From Lachnospiraceae bacterium UBA7027 (lineage in GTDB: Bacteria; Bacillota; Clostridia; Lachnospirales; Lachnospiraceae): a stretch of DNA of 9,672 nt. The stretch lies in assembly GCA_002494135.1 (NCBI GenBank), contig DLBG01000046.1, positions 3,030 through 12,701 of the forward strand, in the 5' to 3' direction. The position numbers were made by a program, and so were the translations under genes. This document shows, in pieces, positions 1 through 7,700 of the stretch (within the stretch, counting starts at the first letter, position 1; the number at the start of each line of letters is the position of its first letter). The notes under the pieces were generated by a model, which made no database searches, was not told the origin of the DNA, and worked only from the letters and a program-made list of their open reading frames with translations.

Positions 1-63
1 GTTAATACAGCCAAACCAGTTAAAACAGCTGAACAAATTAAAATAAAGGGAATCGATCCGACT

Positions 64-1647
64 ATGGTTGAATCAAAAAATTTTATTCTGGATAACGAAG
101 GAATCGCAAAAATCACGGAAGAGATTGATGCCTGGCTTGCAAAGCAGAAGGTGTCAAAGAAAAACAGCATCCGTGCATCTTTTTTGATGGAATCCGTTCT
201 TCTGGATCTTGAAAAAAACTGCAAAGAGCCGAAAGAAGCAACCCTGCATTTCGTCAAAACCTTTAACCGGGCCTGCCTAAAACTGGAACTGAAGGGACCT
301 CAGTTCTGCCCGGACGACCGGAAAGACCGGCTGGACGATTATACCAAAGCACTTGCCCAGAACGTCGGATTTGAACCGAATATCATCTATAAAAACGGAG
401 TAAACATCATTACTCTGGATATTCCGAAAAACGGTGTTACAGACGAAACCTTCATTATTGTTGCGGTTATTCTGTCCGTATTTTTGGGCCTTATCAAACC
501 GTATATTCCCGAAAATATCGTCAGAATCCTTTCGGAGTATGTTTTCGCAAATTTCGAAATGCTGTTTATGAACCTGTTATATGTATTTGCCGGAATACTG
601 ATTTTCTTATCCATTCTTTCTGGCGTATGCGGGATGGGCAGTGTATCCGATGTCAACAAAAAAGGGCGGTATCTGATTTCGAAAACGATGTTAATCGGTA
701 TTCTTGAAACCGGTATTTTTGCCCTGGTTTTACTGCCGTTTTTTAAGATGACATTCGGAACTTCCGGCGGTTATGGCGGACTGCATGATATCGCCATGCT
801 GTTTATCAGCATCATACCGAGCGATCCCGTCACACCATTTAAAGACGGCAATATGCTGCAGATTGCTTTTATCGCGCTCTTTGTCGGTTCGATTGTCGTA
901 ATGACCGGAAATAAAATCCAAACCGTAAAGGATTTTATCTGTCAGGGAAATGTGCTGTTTATCAATATCATTAATTTTGTATGTAAATTCCTGCCGCTTT
1001 ATATCGTATCCGCGCTGACGTTATTGTTCTGGGAAAACGGCTTCGGCGGAATAGCAAATATCTGGAAACCGATTGTTCTTTGTATCATCATTAATTTCAT
1101 ATATGTTCTGATCAAGGTCCTGATTGTTGCGATACAATACAAGGCAAGTTTTTCTGTGATAATTAAAAAAATCCTTCCTTCCGTGGCTATCGGTGCAACG
1201 ACCTGTTCATCCATGGCTGCGTTCGGAACCGTAATCGATATCAACAAAACGAAACTCGGTATTGCACCGGAATACAGTTCCTTTGCCACACCTTTAAAAA
1301 ACGTGCTTCATATTACCTGCTCGGCATCCGGTTTTATTGCAACGATTTATTATTTCGCCGAATATTCCGGGACTCCGGTCAATGTCGGCTGGATTGTCGG
1401 AGTATGGCTGATTGTTTCACTGATTCAGCCTGCAATTCCTCCTGTATCGGGCGGTATGCTGATTGTACTGGGCTTAATCATGAAACAGTTCGGAATTCCG
1501 GGTGAAAATCTGGGAATTGCGGCAACGATGACTCTGATTATGGATTTTATCACGACGACCGCAAGAATCGCGGCAATCCATATGGAAGTGCTGGGAGAAG
1601 CAGGGCATTTCAAACTGTTAAACAAAGAGATTCTGAAGCGTAAGTGA
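64..1647 (+). CDS. SDF-family (dicarboxylate/amino acid:cation symporter-like) transporter with degenerate N-terminal GHKL-like domain
   Basis: Predicted membrane transporter of the SDF (GltPh/DctA-like) fold with an added cytoplasmic N-terminal domain. Residues about 10-122 are soluble and resemble a GHKL/anti-sigma ATPase fold: an N-box-like helix at 36-50 (RASFLMESVLLDLE) and a C-terminal strand pair at 104-120 (EPNIIYKNGVNIITLDI), but no DxGxG motif. About eight hydrophobic segments follow from residue 127. SDF landmarks by eye are the TM4-5 loop motif IIPSDPVTPFKDG (250-262), an HP1-like Ser/Thr-rich hairpin (ATTCSSMAAFG, 378-388), a TM7-like SFATPLKNVLHITCS (406-420), an HP2-like PPVSGGMLIVLG (459-470), and a TM8-like segment with D494 and R501. 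The canonical NMDGT cation motif is absent, so the substrate and coupling ion are uncertain. An AGGGA at 47-51 lies 12 nt before ATG 64, rather far for a ribosome binding site. The frame has no stop back to base 1, so the true start could lie outside the window. Family call is fairly sure; function is not. Confidence 0.8.
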   Translation: MVESKNFILDNEGIAKITEEIDAWLAKQKVSKKNSIRASFLMESVLLDLEKNCKEPKEATLHFVKTFNRACLKLELKGPQFCPDDRKDRLDDYTKALAQNVGFEPNIIYKNGVNIITLDIPKNGVTDETFIIVAVILSVFLGLIKPYIPENIVRILSEYVFANFEMLFMNLLYVFAGILIFLSILSGVCGMGSVSDVNKKGRYLISKTMLIGILETGIFALVLLPFFKMTFGTSGGYGGLHDIAMLFISIIPSDPVTPFKDGNMLQIAFIALFVGSIVVMTGNKIQTVKDFICQGNVLFINIINFVCKFLPLYIVSALTLLFWENGFGGIANIWKPIVLCIIINFIYVLIKVLIVAIQYKASFSVIIKKILPSVAIGATTCSSMAAFGTVIDINKTKLGIAPEYSSFATPLKNVLHITCSASGFIATIYYFAEYSGTPVNVGWIVGVWLIVSLIQPAIPPVSGGMLIVLGLIMKQFGIPGENLGIAATMTLIMDFITTTARIAAIHMEVLGEAGHFKLLNKEILKRK

Positions 1648-1683
1648 CAGATTTTATGAAAATGCCTAAATGGGAAAAATATA
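1648..1683. other. Short convergent gap between SDF and MATE genes
   Basis: Only 36 bp separate the TGA of the SDF gene (1645-1647, + strand) from the TGA of the MATE gene (1684-1686 read on the - strand). I see no GC-rich stem followed by a T-tract on either strand, only a weak TTTTATGAAAA motif near 1653. Termination therefore either depends on Rho or another factor, or happens inside the opposing gene, giving overlapping 3' ends. Confidence 0.6.
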
Positions 1684-3477
1684 TCAAACCGTAATGGTTA
1701 TAAAATTGACACCATAAATAAACGAATATTTTACATCCGCAGCAAATGACTTCACCATCTTTATTCCGATGTTTTCGAGGCTGTCCGACTCTTTTTTGTA
1801 CTCGTATTTTGCAAAAGGGTCTCGCTCTTTACTGCAGTCTTTTACCCTCATAATCATCTTGTTATTTCCGAATAAAACAATATGTACATCAATGTTTGGA
1901 TTGTTTTCATTATTTGCTTTCTGATATTCCAGAATATTGAAAAGGATTTCTTCCAGAGCCAGGCTGCAATAACAGAACTTTTTCTTTTCGGCAATCCGGT
2001 TTTTGCAGATATCGCCAAACTCGGTGGATGCGTTTTTGGCATCTTCGACCGATCCGACATGATAATCATATGTTTCGTAATCCATATCTTCTTCATCAGG
2101 GATCATCAGAAGTTTATCCACAATACTTTTGTTTTTCCGTCCCGCAATCAGAGCAGCAATGATCACATACGAAACCACTATGACAAATTGAAGAGGAAAA
2201 CTTAACCATATGCCCCTGGCGCCGAATCCTATACCGAGCAGATAAAAAAGCGGCAATGTTACGATGTTAAGAACGATAGAAATAGAATAGACAATCCGTT
2301 TTTTTCCTATTGCCTGAAAGTATGCGAGATAGTAGCACACGAATGTATTCAGGACATAAACAACAGCACTGCATCGCATAAGATAAACAGTCTCATTAAG
2401 AACATTACCGGAGACCAGAAAACCGAACATTTCTCTTGCAAATATACAGAGAAGAGCTGATAGCAGTGCGGAAAGAGTCAGCCCCTTTAATACAGAGTAT
2501 CTGAAAATTTCTCTGAGCATCTTTTTGTCTTTTTCTTCAATCAGCATTGACTGAATCATACGGACGGGACTTATGACAGCCTCAGAAACAGATAAGAAAA
2601 TAAACTTTGTCATCTTAAAGACTGAAAAAGCCGCCATTGCATCCGTCGTACCGACCCGGGCAATCAGATTATTGACAAATGTATTAAAGATAATAGAGGA
2701 AACATTCTTAAATGCAGACGGTGCGCCTTCTTTTATTATTTCTGTCAGATATCTCAGATCTATACTGAATTTTCCGCGTAAAAGTATTCCGTATTTCTTT
2801 TCAAAAAAATGAGTTCCGAGTATGATAAGCGCCACATAATAACTGATGGATGTAGAGTAGCCGATACCCTTAATGCCCATGTTTTCCAAAACAAACAGTA
2901 TATTCAGGCATATATTTACAACTGTCATGATTACAGTTGTAATGTTTATCAGCTTCTTTTTCTCATCGAGTTGAAATAGCGGAATCATATACAGCGTAAG
3001 AAGTTGCGCAGGTGCACCGATGGCAAGAGAAAAAAGATATTCCATGGTAGGCTTAAGTGTTCCACCGTCACTGTTTGCACCAAACAGCCTGGATATGGGA
3101 TCGGAACACACACAGACAAATGCTGCCAGAAGCAGAGCCAAAACGGCAATAAAAGTCAATGATGTATAGAAAATCTTTGAGACTTCTTCAAATTTATTCT
3201 GTCCGATTTTTCTTCCTATAATGACCTGGGAACCACTGGAAAACAAAAGAGAAATGCATTCCATGGTTTTAGTATACGGATATACAATGCCTATTGCCGC
3301 AAGCTCGGCAACACCCAGTCCTTTTGAAGCGATTACTCCGTCGCAAAGAGACCCTAAAGACCCCGCCAGGAAGAGCAACAGGGCAATGAGATATCCGCTG
3401 TTAAAAACACCGATCAGTACGGATTTATTTGCGTCTCTGTCAATACCGGCCTTAATCATATCCTTGACTTTATTCAT
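1684..3477 (-). CDS. MATE-family efflux transporter with C-terminal GHKL/anti-sigma-like ATPase domain
   Basis: Polytopic inner-membrane transporter of the MATE (multidrug and toxin extrusion) fold; family members exchange cations for organic substrates. Residues about 20-445 hold some 12 hydrophobic segments in two MatE halves (about 25-225 and 245-440), with typical stretches such as LAAIGIVYPYTK (59-70), QVIIGRKIGQNK (84-95) and GIKGIGYSTSISYY (201-214). At 597 residues it is about 140 longer than a normal MATE protein. The extra tail (about 465-597) resembles the GHKL fold of RsbW/SpoIIAB: N-box ALEEILFNIL (507-516, N514), a G1-like VKDCS (545-549, D547 kept but glycines lost), a G2-like ENIGIKMVKSF (568-578) and a closing GVNFITITV (589-597). 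ATP binding is doubtful given the missing G1 glycines. The start at 3477 has AAAGGG 8 nt upstream (3486-3491). It lies 26 bp downstream of the recombinase gene, probably in the same transcript. Confidence 0.88.
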   Translation of the reverse strand: MNKVKDMIKAGIDRDANKSVLIGVFNSGYLIALLLFLAGSLGSLCDGVIASKGLGVAELAAIGIVYPYTKTMECISLLFSSGSQVIIGRKIGQNKFEEVSKIFYTSLTFIAVLALLLAAFVCVCSDPISRLFGANSDGGTLKPTMEYLFSLAIGAPAQLLTLYMIPLFQLDEKKKLINITTVIMTVVNICLNILFVLENMGIKGIGYSTSISYYVALIILGTHFFEKKYGILLRGKFSIDLRYLTEIIKEGAPSAFKNVSSIIFNTFVNNLIARVGTTDAMAAFSVFKMTKFIFLSVSEAVISPVRMIQSMLIEEKDKKMLREIFRYSVLKGLTLSALLSALLCIFAREMFGFLVSGNVLNETVYLMRCSAVVYVLNTFVCYYLAYFQAIGKKRIVYSISIVLNIVTLPLFYLLGIGFGARGIWLSFPLQFVIVVSYVIIAALIAGRKNKSIVDKLLMIPDEEDMDYETYDYHVGSVEDAKNASTEFGDICKNRIAEKKKFCYCSLALEEILFNILEYQKANNENNPNIDVHIVLFGNNKMIMRVKDCSKERDPFAKYEYKKESDSLENIGIKMVKSFAADVKYSFIYGVNFITITV

Positions 3478-3503
3478 TCCTATGACCCTTTTTGCTTTTT
3501 ATA

Positions 3504-4532
3504 CTATTCATTCTTCGAAGGTTTCTCGCGCCAGTTGCGGGATTCCTTAATTTCGGCATCCGCAGCCTTGGCATAGATATTTGTGGTCAGAATGGATTTA
3601 TGTCCCATGCGCTTTTGAAGAGTCAGAATGTCCTTGTCGCTTGCACGGTAAAATTCCATGGCAAAAGAAGAGCGCAGCTTGTGAGGAGAAATGGAATGCG
3701 TTTTCTCCGGGATGGCTGCCGCAACATATTTTTTCACCATATTCTGAATCTCGCGGACGGACAGACGATTGCCTTCCAGTGTTACAAACAAAGCATCGTC
3801 GCCGTGAAAAATGTCGCCGCGGGCTTTCCTTTCATTCAGATAATCCGATAAGTATTCCGCGGATTCGTCGGAATAGTAAATCATCTGGATTTTATTTCTT
3901 CCTTTTCTCTGCACGACAACCGTATAATCATCGAGAGATAAGTCTTTGACATTGATGGAGTTTAATTCGGAAACACGAAGTCCGGTATCAAGGAACAGAA
4001 AGACAATGGCCAGATCGCGGATTTTATAATGCTCATGATAAGCAAGCTGTCCTTTGGAAAGGCCGTTCCCGTAACGGATGGTATGAAGAAGACGTTCCTG
4101 TTCCTCACGCGTTAAATAGATGACAAAATCCTTCTCCGGAAGACGGATTTTGGTCGAGCCGCTGACCGGATTATAAGTCAGTTTCCGCTGTGCATTGATC
4201 ATATAATTAAACATTGCGGAAACAGCGGATTTCTTACGGGCTCTGGTTTTTTCACCGAGGCCCTGATCCTTCATCGTAAAAAGGTAGACATTGATGTCTT
4301 CGGCGGTAATGTGCTCTAAATCCTCCATGGTAATTTCCTTAACGGATTTGTCCGGGAAATAGGAATAATGATTTACCGCAAATTCCAGAAAATATTTGAT
4401 ATCCCTGGCGTAGGCGTTTTTCGTAGTCAGTGTATTCTCGGAAAGGCCCGTCATCAAATAACTGTGGGTGCATTCCGGCAGTTCGTTGATTAACGCGATA
4501 TATTTTTGTGAATCCAAAAGCTTGTCTTTCAT
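3504..4532 (-). CDS. Tyrosine recombinase/integrase (XerC/D-type, XerS-like in layout)
   Basis: Site-specific DNA recombinase of the tyrosine recombinase family, 342 residues and apparently intact. Residues about 20-115 form the SAM-like core-binding domain (TTKNAYARDIKYFLEFA, 36-52). Residues about 135-325 form the catalytic domain with every expected residue: R186 (LDTGLRVSEL), K210 (VVQRKGR), H284 and R287 (SPHKLRSS), H311 (MGHKSILTT) and nucleophile Y320 (TNIYAK). Length and the HYKIRDLAIVFLFLDTGLR layout recall chromosomal Xer proteins, including the single-recombinase XerS type, rather than longer phage integrases with an AP2-like arm domain; this is judged from memory, not alignment. 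No excisionase or phage genes and no obvious dif or att core are adjacent. The start at 4532 has only a weak GGA 6 nt upstream. It appears to be first gene of a two-gene transcript with the MATE transporter, an unusual pairing. Confidence 0.9.
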   Translation of the reverse strand: MKDKLLDSQKYIALINELPECTHSYLMTGLSENTLTTKNAYARDIKYFLEFAVNHYSYFPDKSVKEITMEDLEHITAEDINVYLFTMKDQGLGEKTRARKKSAVSAMFNYMINAQRKLTYNPVSGSTKIRLPEKDFVIYLTREEQERLLHTIRYGNGLSKGQLAYHEHYKIRDLAIVFLFLDTGLRVSELNSINVKDLSLDDYTVVVQRKGRNKIQMIYYSDESAEYLSDYLNERKARGDIFHGDDALFVTLEGNRLSVREIQNMVKKYVAAAIPEKTHSISPHKLRSSFAMEFYRASDKDILTLQKRMGHKSILTTNIYAKAADAEIKESRNWREKPSKNE

Positions 4533-4568
4533 TGTAAATCCGGCTTTCTTATTATTTTTATCCTCTTA

Positions 4569-4596
4569 AGTATACCATTTTAAAAAAATATATAAA
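4569..4596 (-). promoter_or_regulatory. Candidate sigma-A promoter for the recombinase-MATE transcript
   Basis: Read on the minus strand, TTTATA (4591-4596, 4 of 6 matches to TTGACA) is followed after 16 nt by TATACT (4569-4574), which is preceded by TGG, an extended -10 (TGnTATAAT-like). Transcription would start near 4562, giving a leader of about 30 nt before the recombinase ATG at 4532. A T-tract fills much of the spacer. This is motif matching by eye. Confidence 0.55.
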
Positions 4597-4633
4597 ATAT
4601 CCGTTTAAGTCCTTTATGGAGGAATTAACCTGC

Positions 4634-4660
4634 AGGGGAACAGGGACAGTTTTCAAAACC
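4634..4660 (+). repeat. Possible remnant of a dispersed GGGGACAGGGAC-type repeat
   Basis: The stretch AGGGGAACAGGGACAG (4634-4649) followed by TTTTCAAAACC resembles, from memory, the G-rich ends of dispersed palindromic repeats common in Clostridia genomes and often linked to REP-associated tyrosine (Y1) transposases. The usual matching CTGTCCC arm is not present nearby, so at most this is a fragment. Only one copy occurs in the window, so repetition cannot be shown here. Confidence 0.25.
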
Positions 4661-4692
4661 TTTCGGCGGAGTGGAATTACCGACCCCGAAAG
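4660..4692 (+). promoter_or_regulatory. Inverted repeat upstream of the ABC operon
   Basis: CTTTCGG (4660-4666) is perfectly complementary to CCGAAAG (4686-4692), with 19 nt between. An inner CGG (4667-4669) can pair with CCG (4680-4682) across a 3-nt bulge. It lies 6 nt upstream of the first TAAAAT -10 candidate, a position suited to an operator; as RNA it could be a leader stem-loop if transcription starts further upstream. No T-tract follows, so it is not an intrinsic terminator. The protein that would bind it is unknown. Confidence 0.4.
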
Positions 4693-4695
4693 CTA

Positions 4696-4724
4696 TGGTA
4701 AAATAATAATTCTGTGGTAAAATA
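4696..4724 (+). promoter_or_regulatory. Tandem extended -10 elements directly before the permease start
   Basis: The 10-mer TGGTAAAATA occurs twice, at 4696-4705 and 4715-4724, 19 nt apart. Each copy is an extended -10 (TG-G-TAAAAT). A weak -35, TTACCG (4677-4682), sits 16 nt before the first; the second has no recognisable -35. Initiation from the second would begin at about 4730-4731, practically on the ATG at 4731, which has no Shine-Dalgarno sequence. The repeat could instead be a pair of regulator half-sites. Confidence 0.45.
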
Positions 4725-4730
4725 TACAAT

Positions 4731-7700
4731 ATGAGAATCAGGAAAACATTGCTTCTTGAAGCAGTTCGAAATATCATAAACAGAAAAGTAGCCTTCCTTT
4801 CCATCATCACAATTATGATGCTTGGAGTAGGAGGGCTATTATGCATCTATAATCTCGGCGCTTCCATGAAGAGCCATGCCAATTCGTTTTACAGGGAGCA
4901 TCATTATAAAGATCTGGAAATTGTGGCTTCCATGGGTATTTCTCCGGAAGATGTTGAAAAGATTCAGGATATCGAAGGAGTGACCGAGGTTGAGGGAGCA
5001 TACCGGGCAGGCTGCTTTTTGGAGGTTGACGGACAGAGAATCAATGCGTCCGTGATTAATGAAACGAAAAAAATCAATACCGTCACACTGACGGAAGGGA
5101 TAATGCCTTCCAAAGTAACGGAATGTGCCTTAAACCGGATGACGATGGATCTTCTCGGAGTGAAAATCGGTGATACGGTTACACTTACCGGTGTCAGTGT
5201 TCCCGACCTGGTAAAGGGTGAGCATTTTACCGTTACCGCGGAAGTGGTGCAACCGGAATACATCACCAAAAACGAATATATGATTCTTCTTCCCGACGAA
5301 GCCTTTGATGCGGATGCCGTGGAAGGACGCTATCTTGTGGCTTTCATCAAAGCGGATATCCCAAAGAATGTCAATCTGTTTTCTACTGCCGGTAAAAAAA
5401 GTATCCTCGTACTTAAGGACAGGCTCGAGGACTATGTTTCCACGCTCGGAAGCGAGCATACGGTTGAAATAAGAGAAGAAGCCAATACGCAGTTAACCGA
5501 GGCAAAAGAAGAAGCCAAAGAGGGCTTAGACGATGCAAAGGCGAAACTCGAAGACGGTCAGAAACAGCTGGAAGATGCCCTGCGTGAAAGCAGGGAAGCA
5601 CTTAAAGACGGAGAAAAGCAGATTGAGGAAGGCTCCAAAACGTTAGACGATGAAGTAGCCAAATCCGAAAAAAAAATAAAAGATGCCGAGGAAGAACTAA
5701 ACCGAAAACTCGGTGAGGCATGGCAGAAAATACAGGACGGAGAAGCAGAAGCGGACCGTGAATTCTCTTCGGCGAAATCCAAACTGGATCAGCTGGAAGG
5801 TCAGTACAAGGATGGAAAAACAAAGTACGAAGAAGGAAAAAAAGAGTATGACGATGCGGTAGAGGCATTTGCGGAAGCAAAAGAACAGCTGGATGATGCA
5901 CATAAACAGATCGAAGAAGGGGAAGAACAGGTTCGGGATCAACTTTCCGAAGAAACTGCGAAAATCAAGGAATACATCGATATCCTCGATGATTTATTTA
6001 ACAACGTAAGCGAAGGACTTGATGAAATCGAAGAGAAGATCCCGGAACTCTCCGGTTCCGAATCCTGGAACGAATTCAAGGCTCTGATTGCCGATAAAGA
6101 TGAAATTGAGGACACCATCAAAAACGGGACACCAAAAGAACGGGAAGAATGCATCTCCGACCTGCTTGAACGGATGGACAGAATCTATGAGAATCTTCCC
6201 TCGAAAGAAGAAGTCCGCGAGGAACTTCAGAAATTATTTGAAAAAACCGCCGCTAAAATTCCGGAAAAATACGATGAGTTTAAGACTCTGGTCGATGAAA
6301 TCCATAAGCTTTTAAAGGCGAGAATTCAGTATACGGTCGGACTGGTCAAATACAATCAGGAACTTGAAAAGGCGGACCTTCCGGGGGCGGAGGCAAAACT
6401 GAAGGATGCCGAAACCGAACTGAATAAAGCCCGAAAAGACCTTGATTACGGATGGTCCGAGTATTACAGAAAGAAAGCCGAAATCAATGCGCAGATTGCG
6501 GATGCGAAGGACCAGTATGAAAAAGCGAAGGCAGAGGGCGAAAAACAGATTGCCGATGCCCGTGCCGAATTAGAGCGCATGAAACGCAGCAAGAAAAAGG
6601 AAATCGAGGACGGCCGTAAGAAAATCGCCGAAGGATACGAAGAACTTGAAAAAACCAAAGCCGAGAAAGAAAAAGAGATTGAGGACGGCTGGAAAACGTA
6701 TTACGAAAAAGAAAAAGAAGTAAACGAACAGTTAGAGGAAGCCACGGCCAGAGTGGAAACGCTGGACGATTATAATTATGTGGTCAATCCAAGAACCCTG
6801 ACGGCTTCGTTTTTACAGCTGGATACATCCATTTCCACGACCTATGCTTTTGCCAGCTGCTTTATTCCGGTATTTTTACTGGTAGCGAGTCTGGTATGTT
6901 TTTCCACGATTGCGATTCTTGTGGATGAGCAGAAAAAACAGATCGGTGCGGTAAAGGCACTGGGATTATATAACCGCGAATCGGCATTTAAATTCATTTT
7001 ATTCTCGTTTGGCGCAACGCTTATCGGAAACGGAGTCGGGGTGGGGCTCGGATTCCTGCTTTACCACATCGTGAAGGGACCGTTAATTTCCTCATACGCA
7101 TTCGGATACATGCCCACGAAAATGGCATGGATTCCTTTCCTTGTGCTTTTTACGGGGACCTGTTCCCTTTCAGTAGCCATTTCGATTCTGGCCTGCAACA
7201 ATCTGTTGAAATGTTCCGCAATCGGCTTAATCAACGGAAGCGAACCCGTGCAGAAGTCGATGAAAGGAAGAAACGACAAGGGCAGGGGAACGCTGTATTC
7301 CAGACTGATTCTCAACAACCTTCGCATGGATATCAAACGTGTGCTGGTCTCCATCGTGGTTATTTTAGGAAGCTGTTCTTTAATCGGTTTCGGTTATACG
7401 GTACGTTATGCATTCAAAAGCTCCATGTCCACACAGACGGAAGTATTTAACGATTATACGGTGCAGGTTGTTTTTGACGACGAAACTGCAAAGGATACGG
7501 ATGCCGTAAAAAAACTGGTTACCGAAAAAGGCGGGTCTTTCCTTGAAAGCCGTTATACGGAAGGACTCATATCCATGCCGGAAGGTAACGAAGGAATGAT
7601 TTTAATTACCGCGGATTCAAAAGAAATAGAATCCTATATTCATATTAGCAATGCTTTCGGTAAAACCGTAGAAATCCCGAATGACGGAGTCCTGATTCCG

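Noticed and set aside
3492..3949. Plus-strand frames opposite the recombinase
   Set aside because: The minus-strand frame encodes a complete tyrosine recombinase with all catalytic residues, so the opposite frames are shadows.
3504..4532. Recombinase as evidence of a prophage or integrative element
   Set aside because: No excisionase, relaxase, phage or cargo-type genes and no tRNA or direct-repeat attachment site are visible; the protein looks like a short Xer-type recombinase.
4571..4602. A/T-rich imperfect inverted repeat (ATTTTA ... TAAAAT) as a dif-like Xer site
   Set aside because: The arms do not match known dif arm patterns as I recall them, and the segment coincides with the recombinase promoter; low-complexity A/T pairing explains it.
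4616..4720. 34-codon ATG frame in the divergent intergenic region (begins MEELTCRGTG)
   Set aside because: No ribosome binding site before it, it runs through the repeat-like fragment, inverted repeat and -10 elements, and its composition is not protein-like; most likely chance.
5413..6658. Long minus-strand open frames opposite the coiled-coil region
   Set aside because: They are serine/phenylalanine/leucine-rich mirror images of the Lys/Glu/Asp-rich coiled coil, a codon-composition effect, with no ribosome binding sites.
5448..6800. Coiled-coil region as DNA-level tandem repeats
   Set aside because: The (E/K/Q)DG motifs recur in the protein, but the spacing varies (7, 18, 20, 25-36 residues) and the codons differ, so there is no tandem DNA repeat.
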